Shown here in pieces: positions 55,710 to 63,777 of a DNA stretch of 64,000 nt; within the stretch, counting starts at the first letter, position 1, and the number at the start of each line of letters is the position of its first letter. This stretch comes from Streptomyces viridochromogenes (lineage in GTDB: Bacteria > Actinomycetota > Actinomycetes > Streptomycetales > Streptomycetaceae), in the NCBI RefSeq assembly GCF_001270495.1, contig NZ_LGUR01000025.1, positions 1-64,000 of the forward strand. Reading direction: 5' to 3'. The notes under the pieces were generated by a model. That model searched no databases. It worked only from the letters and a program-made list of their open reading frames with translations, and was not told where the DNA came from. The position numbers and the translations under genes are program-made.

Positions 55710-56837
55710 ATGACCTCGAACGACGTTCCCGCCTCGGCCTCCGGCGCAGCAGCCGGTCGGCGGCGTGCGCTGGGGCGGGGGCCGGGGGCGGCGCCGGAGG
55801 CTCCGCCGGTCGAGCCGGTTCCTGTGGCGGTTCCGGAGCCGGTGAAGCCGGAGCCCCGGATTGCCGTTCCCGAGCCGGAAGTGGTCGTTCCGCAGCCGGA
55901 TCCCGAGGTCCTCGTACCGGAACCCGAAGTCGTTGAGCCGGAACCGGAACCTCAGGCCGGCGAGCCTGATCCGGCGCCCGCGGCTTCAGCTGCCGAGCCC
56001 CGGCCCGCCCCGTCCGAGGAATCCGACGACGGCGTCTTCAAGGTCCGGCTCTCCAACTTCGAGGGCCCCTTCGATCTCCTCCTCCAGCTGATCTCCAAGC
56101 ACAAGCTCGACGTCACCGAAGTCGCTCTGTCCAAGGTGACCGACGAGTTCATGGCCCACATCCGGGCGATGGGGCCGGACTGGGATCTGGACGAGACGAC
56201 CGAGTTCCTCGTGGTCGCGGCCACCTTGCTCGATCTGAAGGCGGCCCGGCTGCTGCCCGCCGCCGAGGTGGAGGACGAGGCCGACCTCGCGCTGCTGGAG
56301 GCGAGGGACCTGCTGTTCGCGCGGCTGCTGCAGTACCGGGCGTACAAACAGATCGCCGACATCTTCAGCCGGCGGCTCGACGACGAGGCCCGGCGCTATC
56401 CGCGGACCGTCGGGCTGGAGCCGCACCACGCCGAGCTGCTGCCCGAAGTCGTCATCAGCATCGGGGCGGAAGGATTCGCCAGGCTCGCGGTCAAGGCGAT
56501 GCAGCCCAAGCCCAAGCCGCAGGTGTACGTCGATCACATCCACGCGCCGCTGGTGAGCGTGCAGGAGCAGGCCGGGATCGTCGTCGCACGGCTCAAGGAG
56601 CTCGGCGAGGCCAGCTTCCGGGCGCTCGTCGAGGACACCGACGACACCCTCACCGTCGTAGCGCGCTTCCTGGCTCTGCTGGAGCTGTACCGGGAGAAGG
56701 CCGTGGCCCTCGACCAGGAGACCGCGCTGGGGGAGCTCGTCGTGCGCTGGACCGGTGGCGACGGGGAAGAGGCGCCCACGGTGACCGACGAGTTCGACCG
56801 GCCGCCCGAGCTGCCCAAGGAGGAGAAGAAGGCGTGA
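55710..56837 (+). CDS. scpA: Segregation and condensation protein A
   Basis: ScpA is the kleisin that bridges the two heads of SMC in bacterial condensin. The conserved part (residues about 107-355) has FKVRLSNFEGPFDLLLQLISKHKLDVTEVALSKVTDEFM at its start (SMC-neck binding) and a C-terminal winged helix near VARFLALLELYREKAVAL. The first 106 residues are an unusual Pro/Glu/Val repeat tract (EPEVV, PEPEP) that is likely disordered. TAGCCT at 55695-55700 lies 9 nt before the ATG and may give a local start of transcription. The stop overlaps the scpB start. Confidence 0.95.
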   Translation: MTSNDVPASASGAAAGRRRALGRGPGAAPEAPPVEPVPVAVPEPVKPEPRIAVPEPEVVVPQPDPEVLVPEPEVVEPEPEPQAGEPDPAPAASAAEPRPAPSEESDDGVFKVRLSNFEGPFDLLLQLISKHKLDVTEVALSKVTDEFMAHIRAMGPDWDLDETTEFLVVAATLLDLKAARLLPAAEVEDEADLALLEARDLLFARLLQYRAYKQIADIFSRRLDDEARRYPRTVGLEPHHAELLPEVVISIGAEGFARLAVKAMQPKPKPQVYVDHIHAPLVSVQEQAGIVVARLKELGEASFRALVEDTDDTLTVVARFLALLELYREKAVALDQETALGELVVRWTGGDGEEAPTVTDEFDRPPELPKEEKKA

Positions 56838-57487
56838 GTGAGGACACAACCGAGCTTCCGGCCGGGCTGCGTACCGTCGCCGACCTCGACCTCAAGCCCG
56901 CCCTGGAGGCGATGCTCATGGTCGTGGACGAACCCGCGACCGAGGAGCGCCTCGCGAAGCTCCTGGAGCGGCCGCGCCGGCAGATCGCCGACGCCCTGCG
57001 GGAGCTGGCGGACGACTACGCCGTGCAGGGGCGCGGCTTCGAGCTGCGCTTCGTCGCGGGCGGCTGGCGTTTCTACACCCGCCCCGAGTACGCCGCCGCC
57101 GTCGAGCGGCTGGTGCTGGACGGGCAGACCGCCCGGCTCACCCAGGCCGCGCTGGAGACGCTCGCGGTCGTCGCGTACCGCCAGCCGGTGAGCCGCAGCC
57201 GGGTCTCGGCCGTGCGCGGAGTGAACTGCGACGGGGTCATGCGCACCCTCCTTCAGCGCGGGCTGGTCGAGGAGGCGGGCACGGAACCCGAAACAGGTGC
57301 GATCCTGTACAGGACGACGAACTACTTCCTGGAGCGAATGGGCCTGCGCGGCCTGGACGAGCTCCCGGAGCTCGCGCCCTTCCTCCCGGAGGCGGAGGCG
57401 ATCGAGGCCGAGACGCTGGAAGGAGTCCCGTCGTTCGATCCGGACGCTCCGGATTCCGAGGACGCAGACGACAAGACGGAACTTTGA
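56834..57487 (+). CDS. scpB: Segregation and condensation protein B
   Basis: ScpB dimers bind ScpA and stabilise SMC-ScpA. The 217-residue protein has the two winged-helix domains: LKPALEAMLMVVDEPATEERLAKLLERPRRQIADALRELADDY, then LTQAALETLAVVAYRQPVSRSRVSAVRGVNCDGVMRTLLQRGLVEEAG. The C-terminal 35 residues are acidic. GTG 56834 overlaps the scpA stop (four bases), and its own stop overlaps the rluB start. Confidence 0.95.
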   Translation: MSEDTTELPAGLRTVADLDLKPALEAMLMVVDEPATEERLAKLLERPRRQIADALRELADDYAVQGRGFELRFVAGGWRFYTRPEYAAAVERLVLDGQTARLTQAALETLAVVAYRQPVSRSRVSAVRGVNCDGVMRTLLQRGLVEEAGTEPETGAILYRTTNYFLERMGLRGLDELPELAPFLPEAEAIEAETLEGVPSFDPDAPDSEDADDKTEL

Positions 57488-58614
57488 TGCGAAGCAGCAG
57501 CGGCAGGAACAGCAGCGGAAACAACGGCGGGAGCCGTGGTGGCAACAGCGGCGGCCGCGGCGGGAGCAGCGGTGGCCGCGGTAATTACCGCGGCGCTGGT
57601 AACAACCGCGACGACAAGCAGGGCGGCCGGCCGAAGAAGCCGCGCCCGGAGGAGAGGCGCTACGACGTAGGCCCCGGCGCCACCCAGGACGGCCCGAAGT
57701 CGGGGCGTGGTGCTTCGGCGCGCGGCGGCGCCAAGGGCGGGCCCAAGCAGGGCCAGCAGCGCGGCACCGGCCGGGGCCGCTCGGCTCCGGCGACCTCCCG
57801 CGAGTACGACGCCCGTGCCGAGGAGCGCAACCGCGAGCGCTACGCGGGCAAGAAGGACGTCAAGCTGCCCAAGACCTTCCCGGGTGCCGAGCAGGAGGGC
57901 GAGCGCCTGCAGAAGGTGCTCGCGCGCGCGGGCTACGGCTCCCGGCGTGCCTGCGAGGAGCTGATCGAGCAGGCGCGGGTCGAGGTCAACGGCGAGATCG
58001 TGCTGGAGCAGGGCAAGCGGGTCGACCCGGAGAAGGACGAGGTCAAGGTCGACGGCCTGACGGTCGCCACGCAGTCGTACCAGTTCTTCTCGCTCAACAA
58101 GCCCGCCGGTGTCGTCTCGACGATGGAGGACCCCGAGGGCCGTCAGTGCCTCGGCGACTACGTCACCAACCGCGAGACCCGGCTCTTCCACGTCGGGCGC
58201 CTCGACACCGAGACCGAGGGCGTCATCCTGCTCACCAACCACGGCGAGCTGGCCCACCGCCTCACCCACCCCAAGTACGGCGTCAAGAAGACCTACCTCG
58301 CGGCCATCGTCGGCCCGATCCCGCGCGACCTGGGCAAGAAGCTCAAGGACGGCATCCAGTTGGAGGACGGCTACGCGCGCGCGGACCACTTCCGGGTCGT
58401 CGAGCAGACCGGCAAGAACTACCTGGTCGAGGTCACCCTGCACGAGGGCCGCAAGCACATCGTGCGCCGCATGCTGGCGGAGGCGGGCTTCCCCGTCGAG
58501 AAGCTGGTGCGCACCTCCTTCGGGCCGATCACCCTCGGCGACCAGAAGTCGGGCTGGCTGCGGCGGCTGTCGAACACCGAGGTCGGCATGCTGATGCAGG
58601 AAGTCGATCTGTAG
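57487..58614 (+). CDS. rluB: 23S rRNA pseudouridine synthase RluB family
   Basis: This 375-residue protein converts a uridine in 23S rRNA helix 89 region (position 2605 in E. coli) to pseudouridine. An N-terminal tail of about 130 residues is Gly/Arg/Asn/Lys-rich with RGG-like repeats (GGRGGSSGGRGNYRG) that should bind RNA loosely. Then come the S4 domain (RLQKVLARAGYGSRRACEELI) and the catalytic domain with the active Asp in HVGRLDTETEGVILLTN and KTYLAAIVG, ending HEGRKHIVRRMLAEAGFPVEKLVRTSFGPI. The ATG at 57487 shares its A with the scpB stop. Confidence 0.93.
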   Translation: MRSSSGRNSSGNNGGSRGGNSGGRGGSSGGRGNYRGAGNNRDDKQGGRPKKPRPEERRYDVGPGATQDGPKSGRGASARGGAKGGPKQGQQRGTGRGRSAPATSREYDARAEERNRERYAGKKDVKLPKTFPGAEQEGERLQKVLARAGYGSRRACEELIEQARVEVNGEIVLEQGKRVDPEKDEVKVDGLTVATQSYQFFSLNKPAGVVSTMEDPEGRQCLGDYVTNRETRLFHVGRLDTETEGVILLTNHGELAHRLTHPKYGVKKTYLAAIVGPIPRDLGKKLKDGIQLEDGYARADHFRVVEQTGKNYLVEVTLHEGRKHIVRRMLAEAGFPVEKLVRTSFGPITLGDQKSGWLRRLSNTEVGMLMQEVDL

Positions 58615-58756
58615 TCCCGTAGTGCTGTAGTCCCGTGGTGCGGTATTTCCCGTAGTCCGTACGCGTGCGTGCAGGCCGGTTCCGGGTGGTGCCCCGGGAC
58701 CGGCCGATGTGTTTTCGCCCCTGCGCCGGTCTGTATCCGTGACGAAGGGAGCGGGC

Positions 58757-58864
58757 ATGAGGACGACCACGGTGGATCGCGGGGAGTGCGGGCGACCGAA
58801 GACCCGGGAGGCGGCCCATACGGCGCCTGAGGGGCCGCTGAGGGCCTTGCGGGGCCTGTCATGA
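58757..58864 (+). CDS. Possible 35-residue leader peptide coupled to the next gene
   Basis: ATG 58757 has AGGGAG at 58746-58751 (5-nt gap) and opens a 35-codon frame (MRTTTVDRGECGRP ... LRALRGLS) whose TGA overlaps the next ATG in ATGA. The following gene has no ribosome site of its own, so translation of this frame could drive it. The sequence itself has no known motif. In the 246-bp gap before it, GTAGTCCCGTAGTGCT is nearly repeated in tandem (58617 on). Confidence 0.35.
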   Translation: MRTTTVDRGECGRPKTREAAHTAPEGPLRALRGLS

Positions 58865-59406
58865 ACTCCGGCGAGCTGCTGGAGCGTTCGCTCGCCTACG
58901 CGCTCGGCGGCGTCGCGGGTGTGGAGGTGGGGAGCCTGACGCGCGGGACGCCGTGCGCCGAGTGGGATCTGGGGGAGCTGCTCGGGCACCTCGACGACTC
59001 GTTGGACGCCTTGTACGAGGGCCTGACCGGCGGGCGGATCGGGCTGTACCCGAGTGCCGACCCCGTCTGCGGCTTCCGTACGCGCGCGTGCGCGGTGCTC
59101 GGCGCCTGGGCGGCCGGGCCCGCCGGGGAGCGTGTCCTGGTCGGTGAGCGGCAGCTGGACGTGCGGGTCATGGGAGCCGTGGGCGCCGTCGAGATCGCCG
59201 TGCACGGCTGGGACGTCGCCCAGGCATGCGGCCGGCCGAGGCCCATCCCGGTCGCGCTCGCCGCCGAGTTGTTGAACGTCGCCCGCTGTGTGGCCGCGGA
59301 GGATGACCGGGGAGTGCGGTTCGCCGCACCGGTCGAGGTGCCGCCACGCGCGCGTGCCGATGTCCGGCTGCTGGCCTTCCTGGGCCGTCGCGAGTCCTTT
59401 GCCTGA
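58861..59406 (+). CDS. TIGR03086/DinB-like mycothiol-dependent metal-binding protein
   Basis: This 181-residue helical-bundle protein belongs to the maleylpyruvate-isomerase N-terminal/DinB superfamily. TPCAEWDLGELLGHLDDSLD supplies the first metal His, and VGAVEIAVHGWDVAQACG supplies the Glu and second His, as in mycothiol-dependent enzymes. Its substrate is unknown; relatives detoxify or isomerise small molecules with mycothiol. It overlaps the small upstream frame and lies ahead of the Nudix regulator's own promoter, so it ends a separate transcript. Confidence 0.8.
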   Translation: MNSGELLERSLAYALGGVAGVEVGSLTRGTPCAEWDLGELLGHLDDSLDALYEGLTGGRIGLYPSADPVCGFRTRACAVLGAWAAGPAGERVLVGERQLDVRVMGAVGAVEIAVHGWDVAQACGRPRPIPVALAAELLNVARCVAAEDDRGVRFAAPVEVPPRARADVRLLAFLGRRESFA

Positions 59407-59434
59407 CCGGGGTTGTGCCGTTACCCCCACCCTC

Positions 59435-59457
59435 TTTATAGTCGCACTGACTATAAA
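59435..59457 (+). promoter_or_regulatory. Perfect palindromic operator, NrtR-like
   Basis: TTTATAGTC and GACTATAAA are exact 9-bp inverted arms around GCACT. The right arm contains TATAAA, a good -10, so a bound protein would block the promoter. It lies 28 bp ahead of a Nudix-type regulator gene. Nudix-related transcription regulators (NrtR) are known to bind palindromes with TAGTC/GACTA halves near their own operons. It stands out as AT-rich in this GC-rich DNA. Confidence 0.8.
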
Positions 59458-59484
59458 AGCTGTTGAGGGGGTGGGTGCGTTCTC

Positions 59485-60207
59485 ATGGGCATGGACTACG
59501 ACAAGTACGCGCACGAGCCTTTCGCCGTCACCGCCGACCTCGCCGTCCTCACCCTCCGCGACGGTGTCCTGCACGTCCTGCTCGTGGAGCGCGGGCAGGA
59601 GCCGTACCAGGGCCACTGGGCGTTGCCCGGCGGTTTCGTGCAGCCCGACGAGTCGGCGGAGACGGCGGCGCGGCGTGAACTCGCCGAGGAGACCGGCCTG
59701 TCGGACGTCTCCGGACTGCACCTGGAGCAGCTGCGGACCTACAGCGAACCCGACCGCGATCCCCGGATGCGGGTCGTGACCGTCGCCTTCGCCGCGCTGC
59801 TGCCCCATCCTCCCGAACCGCACGGCGGCAGCGACGCGGCACAGGCGCGCTGGGTGCCGTACGACACGGCGGGACCCCTCGCCTTCGACCACGACCGGAT
59901 CCTGGCCGACGCCCACGACCGCGTCGGCGCCAAGTTCGAGTACACCTCTCTCGCCACCGCCTTCTGCCCGCCCGAGTTCACGCTCGGCGAGCTGCAACAG
60001 GTCTACGAGACGGTGTGGGGCACCGCCCTCGACCGGCCCAACTTCCGCCGCAAGGTCCTCGCCACGCCGGGCTTCGTCGTACCCGTACCCGGCGCCGCCC
60101 GGCTCACCGGGGGCCGCGGCAAACCGGCCGCGCTGTACCGCGCCGGCACCGCCGCCACCCTCCACCCGCCCCTGCTCCGGCCGACCTCGGAAGGACGCCC
60201 CGCATGA
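59485..60207 (+). CDS. NrtR-type Nudix-domain transcriptional regulator
   Basis: This 240-residue protein has an N-terminal Nudix domain (AVTADLAVLTLRDGVLHVLLVERG, HWALPGGFVQPDESAETAARRELAEETGL) and a C-terminal winged-helix region beginning near FTLGELQQVYETVWGTALDRPNFRRKVLA, the layout of NrtR regulators that sense ADP-ribose or related NAD products. The Nudix REL-EE core is intact, so residual hydrolase activity is possible. The operator just upstream suggests self-control. The next gene, ADP-ribosylglycohydrolase, overlaps by four bases and releases ADP-ribose, the presumed effector. Confidence 0.88.
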   Translation: MGMDYDKYAHEPFAVTADLAVLTLRDGVLHVLLVERGQEPYQGHWALPGGFVQPDESAETAARRELAEETGLSDVSGLHLEQLRTYSEPDRDPRMRVVTVAFAALLPHPPEPHGGSDAAQARWVPYDTAGPLAFDHDRILADAHDRVGAKFEYTSLATAFCPPEFTLGELQQVYETVWGTALDRPNFRRKVLATPGFVVPVPGAARLTGGRGKPAALYRAGTAATLHPPLLRPTSEGRPA

Positions 60208-61226
60208 CCACGACCACCGTTCGCAAGCGCGCCGCCACCGGCTCCCTGCTCGGCCTCGCCCTCGGGGACGCGCTCGGCTTCCCGACCGAGTTCGACGACG
60301 TCCCGTCGATCCTCGCCAAGTGCGGGCCGTGGACCGAGATGGAGCTGCCGACACCCGCGCTCGTCACCGACGACACACAGATGACGCTGGCGCTGGGGAA
60401 GGGGCTGCGGACGGCGATGGACCGAGGGCTGCTCGGGCCGAAGCGGCTGGAGCGGCCGGTGCGGGAGGAGTTCGTCGACTGGTACCAGTCACCGGAGAAC
60501 AACCGGGCGCCGGGCCGGACCTGCCTCGTCGCCTGCAATCTGCTGAAGGACGAGAGCAGGCTCTGGCAGGACGCCGGCCAGATCGGCTCCAAGGGCTGCG
60601 GCGCCAACATGCGCGTCGCGCCGATCGGGCTCATCCCCGGCCTGAGCGACGAACAGCGGGCGGGCGCCGCGCAGTTGCAGTCCGGCCTCACCCACGGACA
60701 TCCGACGGCGCTCGCCGCGTCCGACCTGACCGCGCACGCCGTACGCCTCCTCGCGCAGGGCGCCGAGCCGACCGGACTGGTCGGGCTGCTGCGGTCGTAC
60801 GCCTACGACAACCGCAGCCACTACCACGAGCGCTGGCTCGGCGACCTGTGGACCCGCAGCCAGGACCCGACTCCCGAGCACTTCATCGCGCGCGGCTGGG
60901 ACGAGTGCCTGGGAGCCCTGGACCGCCTTCAGGAGGCCGTGCGGACCGCCTCGCCCGAGACCGACCCCTGCCTGGCCACCGGCGAGGGCTGGATCGCCGA
61001 GGAGGCCATGGCCACCGGGCTGCTCTGCTTCCTGTGGTTCGTCGACGAGCCGCTGACGGCCCTGCGCCGGGCCGCCTGCACGTCCGGCGACTCGGACTCG
61101 ATCGCATGCCTGGCCGGCGCGTTCGCGGGCGCCCACCTGGGCGCCGACGCGTGGCCGACGGAGTGGGCGGACCGGATCGAGTACCGGGGTGACCTGCTGA
61201 CCCTCGGAGCGCTCTGGGACGCTTGA
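60204..61226 (+). CDS. ADP-ribosylglycohydrolase family protein (DraG/ARH-like)
   Basis: This is a 340-residue dinuclear-Mg enzyme that removes ADP-ribose from protein or nucleic acid. The N-terminal GSLLGLALGDALGFPTEFDD and TDDTQMTLALGKGL give one metal site, GCGANMRVAPIGLIPG the substrate loop, and AACTSGDSDSIACLAGAFAGAHLG the second Asp pair. ATG 60204 has AAGGA 8 nt upstream and overlaps the regulator's stop. The next gene starts 3 bp after its end, so regulator, hydrolase and nucleotidyltransferase form one operon under the palindromic operator. Confidence 0.93.
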   Translation: MTTTTVRKRAATGSLLGLALGDALGFPTEFDDVPSILAKCGPWTEMELPTPALVTDDTQMTLALGKGLRTAMDRGLLGPKRLERPVREEFVDWYQSPENNRAPGRTCLVACNLLKDESRLWQDAGQIGSKGCGANMRVAPIGLIPGLSDEQRAGAAQLQSGLTHGHPTALAASDLTAHAVRLLAQGAEPTGLVGLLRSYAYDNRSHYHERWLGDLWTRSQDPTPEHFIARGWDECLGALDRLQEAVRTASPETDPCLATGEGWIAEEAMATGLLCFLWFVDEPLTALRRAACTSGDSDSIACLAGAFAGAHLGADAWPTEWADRIEYRGDLLTLGALWDA

Positions 61227-61229
61227 CGG

Positions 61230-61979
61230 ATGATCGACGCCCTGGACATCGACCTCGCGCCCGTCGTCGCCGAACAGCCCGACCCGGTGCTGTTCGCGAC
61301 GGTCTCCGGCGCGCATCTGTACGGTTTCCCGTCGCGTGACTCGGACGTGGACCTGCGGGGCGTGCACCTGCTGCCGACCGCCGACCTCGTCGGGCTGCGG
61401 GAACCGGACGAGACGCGGTCGCGGATGTGGGTGCGGGACGGCGTCGAGATGGACCTGGTCACGCACGACCTGCGCAAGTTCGTACGGCTGATGCTGCGCC
61501 GCAACGGCTATGTCCTGGAGCAGTTGCTCTCGCCGCTCGTCGTGCACACCACGGACGTCCATCGCGAGCTGGCCGCGCTCGCGCCCGGCGTTCTCACCAG
61601 CCATCACGCCCACCACTACCGCGGGTTCGCCAACACCCAGTGGCGGCTGTTCGAGAATACCGGCGAGCTGAAGCCGCTGCTCTACACCTTCCGTGTGCTG
61701 CTCACCGGCATCCATCTGATGCGCAGTGGCGAGGTGCAGCCGCATCTGCCGACGTTGATCGGGGGAGGCGACGCGCCCGCCTATCTGCCGGAACTGATCA
61801 CCGCCAAGGCCGAGCAGGAGCACGGGGCCGCCGACGTCGACCACGCGCGCGTGGCGGCCGACATCGAGCGGCTGCACGGCCTGCTGGACGAGGCGCAGGC
61901 GGCCTCAGCGCTTCCCGACGCTCCGGGGGTCTACGACGCCCTGCACGCCTTCGTCGTACGGGTCCGGCTGGAGAGCTGA
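61230..61979 (+). CDS. RlaP-like nucleotidyltransferase 1
   Basis: This is a 249-residue DNA-polymerase-beta-superfamily protein. VSGAHLYGFPSRDSDVDLRGVHLLP carries the G-S/A motif and the catalytic Asp-x-Asp; later VEMDLVTHDLRKFVRLMLRRNGYVLEQLLSPLVV gives the third acidic residue. The family (pfam10127-like, RlaP) is linked to RNA-repair gene sets and probably adds nucleotides or AMP to RNA ends. It follows the ADP-ribosylglycohydrolase by 3 bp. Its last 75 bp overlap the tail of a second, related gene on the other strand. Confidence 0.82.
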   Translation: MIDALDIDLAPVVAEQPDPVLFATVSGAHLYGFPSRDSDVDLRGVHLLPTADLVGLREPDETRSRMWVRDGVEMDLVTHDLRKFVRLMLRRNGYVLEQLLSPLVVHTTDVHRELAALAPGVLTSHHAHHYRGFANTQWRLFENTGELKPLLYTFRVLLTGIHLMRSGEVQPHLPTLIGGGDAPAYLPELITAKAEQEHGAADVDHARVAADIERLHGLLDEAQAASALPDAPGVYDALHAFVVRVRLES

Positions 61980-62648
61980 CGCGCGGCGGACGCCGATCAG
62001 GAAGTCCTCGACCCGGCTGCGGTCCGGCTCGGCCGGGAGCGGGCTGCGGTCGGCGGCCTCCTCCGCCTCCCGAGCCAGGCGGCTCATCCGGGACTCCACC
62101 TCCGTCCAGGGGACCTCACCGCGCTTGACCTCCAGCAGCGGTGCGCGCTGGTCGCCGACGTCGATCGTCAGGTGGCCGGTGCGCAGCAGGTCGCGGGCGC
62201 TCGTCAGGAGGCGCAGCAGGTGCATGGCGTGCTTCCAGCGCGGGGCGCCGTGCGAGCGGACGTCCGCCTCCAGCTTCTTGCGCTGACCCAGCGCGTAGCG
62301 CGTGAACGTCTCCAGGGCCTGGCGGGACAGGAACGCCTCGCGCAGGGCGAGGAGCTCACGGCCCGTGTCGTCGACGTACTCCACGAGCGGGGAGTGCAGA
62401 CACTCCAGGATGTTCGGGTTGGCGCGCAGGGCCAGCTCGCAGAAGCGTTCCAGCTCCCAGCTGAACTGCTCCTCCCGTGGGCCGTCGACATGGGTGGGCG
62501 GCTTGTCGAAACGCCAGAAGAGGGGCGTGGGAGCGAGGAAGACGCCCCGGCGGTCGGTGTCGCTGTCGTCCGTCGCCAGACCGAAGGCGCGCGAGCCCAT
62601 CACGCAGGCGTAGATCGTGTGGTCGCGGACCAGGCTCTCGGGGCGCAT
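61905..62648 (-). CDS. RlaP-like nucleotidyltransferase 2
   Basis: This is a 247-residue relative of the neighbour on the opposite strand. ACVMGSRAFGLATDDSDTDRRGVFLAPT has the Gly-Ser and Asp-x-Asp catalytic motif, and ELERFCELALRANPNILECLHSPLVEYVDDTGRELLALRE corresponds to the neighbour's KFVRLMLRRNGYVLEQLLSPLVV. ATG 62648 gives the natural N-terminus MRPESLVRDHTIYACVMGSR. The genes run tail to tail and overlap by 75 bp. Two divergent paralogues here suggest different RNA or nucleotide substrates. Confidence 0.82.
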   Translation of the reverse strand: MRPESLVRDHTIYACVMGSRAFGLATDDSDTDRRGVFLAPTPLFWRFDKPPTHVDGPREEQFSWELERFCELALRANPNILECLHSPLVEYVDDTGRELLALREAFLSRQALETFTRYALGQRKKLEADVRSHGAPRWKHAMHLLRLLTSARDLLRTGHLTIDVGDQRAPLLEVKRGEVPWTEVESRMSRLAREAEEAADRSPLPAEPDRSRVEDFLIGVRRASALQPDPYDEGVQGVVDPRSVGKR

Positions 62649-62670
62649 GCCCGGGAGCGTACGCGGCGGA

Positions 62671-63108
62671 TCACACCAGGCGGATCGAATTTCCGTCCAC
62701 GGTGATCTTCTTCTCGGGCAGCGGCCTGGTCGCCGGAGGGTGGGCCACCGAGCCGTCCGTGATGTTGAACTTGCTGCCGTGGCAGGGGCAGTTGATCGTC
62801 CCGTCCGCAACGGTCGCGACCGTGCACTGCTGATGCGTGCAGATCGCGGAGAAGGCCTTGAACTCGCCCTGCTCGGGCTGGGTCACCACCACCTCGTCGG
62901 CCTTGAAGATGGTGCCGCCGCCCACCGGGATCTCGGACGTGGTGGCCAGTTCCTTGCCTTCCTGGCCGGTCTGGCCGTCCTGGCCGGGGGAGGTGGTCGA
63001 GGTCGAGTCGCCGTTGCCGTCGGAACCGCCACAGCCCGCGACGAGCGCCGTCGCGCCTGTCGCGCCCGTCGCGATGAGGATCGTGCGCCGCGTCGGACGG
63101 TAGGTCAT
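62671..63108 (-). CDS. Rieske 2Fe-2S lipoprotein, Tat-exported
   Basis: This is a 145-residue exported redox protein. The N-terminus RRTILIATGATGATALVAGC combines a twin-arginine signal with a lipobox (LVAGC). A Gly/Ser/Thr/Gln linker follows, then the Rieske domain with CTHQQCTV and CPCHGSKFN, the two Cys-x-His pairs that hold the cluster. It probably passes electrons on the outer face of the membrane; the partner is unknown. ATG 63108 has GGAG with a 7-nt gap. Small Tat Rieske proteins of this type are common in Streptomyces. Confidence 0.92.
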   Translation of the reverse strand: MTYRPTRRTILIATGATGATALVAGCGGSDGNGDSTSTTSPGQDGQTGQEGKELATTSEIPVGGGTIFKADEVVVTQPEQGEFKAFSAICTHQQCTVATVADGTINCPCHGSKFNITDGSVAHPPATRPLPEKKITVDGNSIRLV

Positions 63109-63408
63109 GTCGTCACTCCGAAACCGGCCGGGGAGTCGCTCCGAGCGGAGCAACAGCATCTTTGCACTGAAATCAGCAAAGAAGAAGTAAATCAGGACAG
63201 AGTGCAAGAAAACGCATGTTTCGTACATCCGCCAGCCCATCAGGCCGGCCTGCTGAATCCGGCGACCGTCGAGCAGGGCTCACCGCCGGCCAAGCCGGGT
63301 CCCGCCGTCTCAGCGGGCGGGCGCGATACGTCCGCCGGACCCGGGCTGACTAGGCTGGACAGTCGAAGAGCCGATCCGTACAGCAAGACATCAGCAAGGA
63401 GCAGCGCC
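63109..63408. other. Divergent promoter region, Rieske gene and aroH
   Basis: 300 bp between oppositely oriented genes. TAGGCT at 63351-63356 is a plausible -10 for aroH with start near 63363, but no -35 is clear. A run unusually rich in A (63160-63215) lies on the Rieske side and may hold its promoter. No other gene is seen. Confidence 0.35.
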
Positions 63409-63777
63409 GTGGCGGTACGAGCGGTCCGGGGGGCCGTCCAGCTGGAGCGGGACGAAGCCGGCCACATGGACGAGCAGGTCGGGGCCCTGCTCACCGCGAT
63501 CCTGGAGCGGAACGACCTCACCGCGGACGACCTGATCAGCATCTGGTTCACCGCCACGCCCGATCTGCATTGCGACTTCCCGGCGGCCGCCGCCCGCAAG
63601 CTCGGCGACGGCTTCGCCGACGTCCCGCTGATCTGCGCCCAGGAACTGGACATCGAGGGCGCCATGCCCCGTGTCGTACGCGTCCTCGCGCACATCGAGT
63701 CCGACAAGCCCCGCGCCGACATCGCGCACGTCTACCTCGGCGCCGCGGCCGCCCTCCGCAAGGACATCGCCCAGTGA
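63409..63777 (+). CDS. aroH: Chorismate mutase, AroH class
   Basis: This 122-residue monofunctional chorismate mutase of the AroH (B. subtilis) fold makes prephenate for Phe and Tyr synthesis. VRAVRGAVQLERDEAGHMDEQVGALLTAILERNDLTADDLISIWFTATPDLHCDFPAAAARKLG and AQELDIEGAMPRVVRVLAHI contain the active-site Arg residues (Arg7-like RAVRG and the late MPRVVRVL). GTG 63409 has AAGGAG about 7 nt upstream. The stop overlaps the tyrA start by four bases, so the two act in sequence. Confidence 0.93.
   Translation: MAVRAVRGAVQLERDEAGHMDEQVGALLTAILERNDLTADDLISIWFTATPDLHCDFPAAAARKLGDGFADVPLICAQELDIEGAMPRVVRVLAHIESDKPRADIAHVYLGAAAALRKDIAQ

Noticed and set aside
57322..60354. 1010-codon minus-strand frame
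   Set aside because: Covers scpB, rluB and the Nudix regulator in antisense; no motif.
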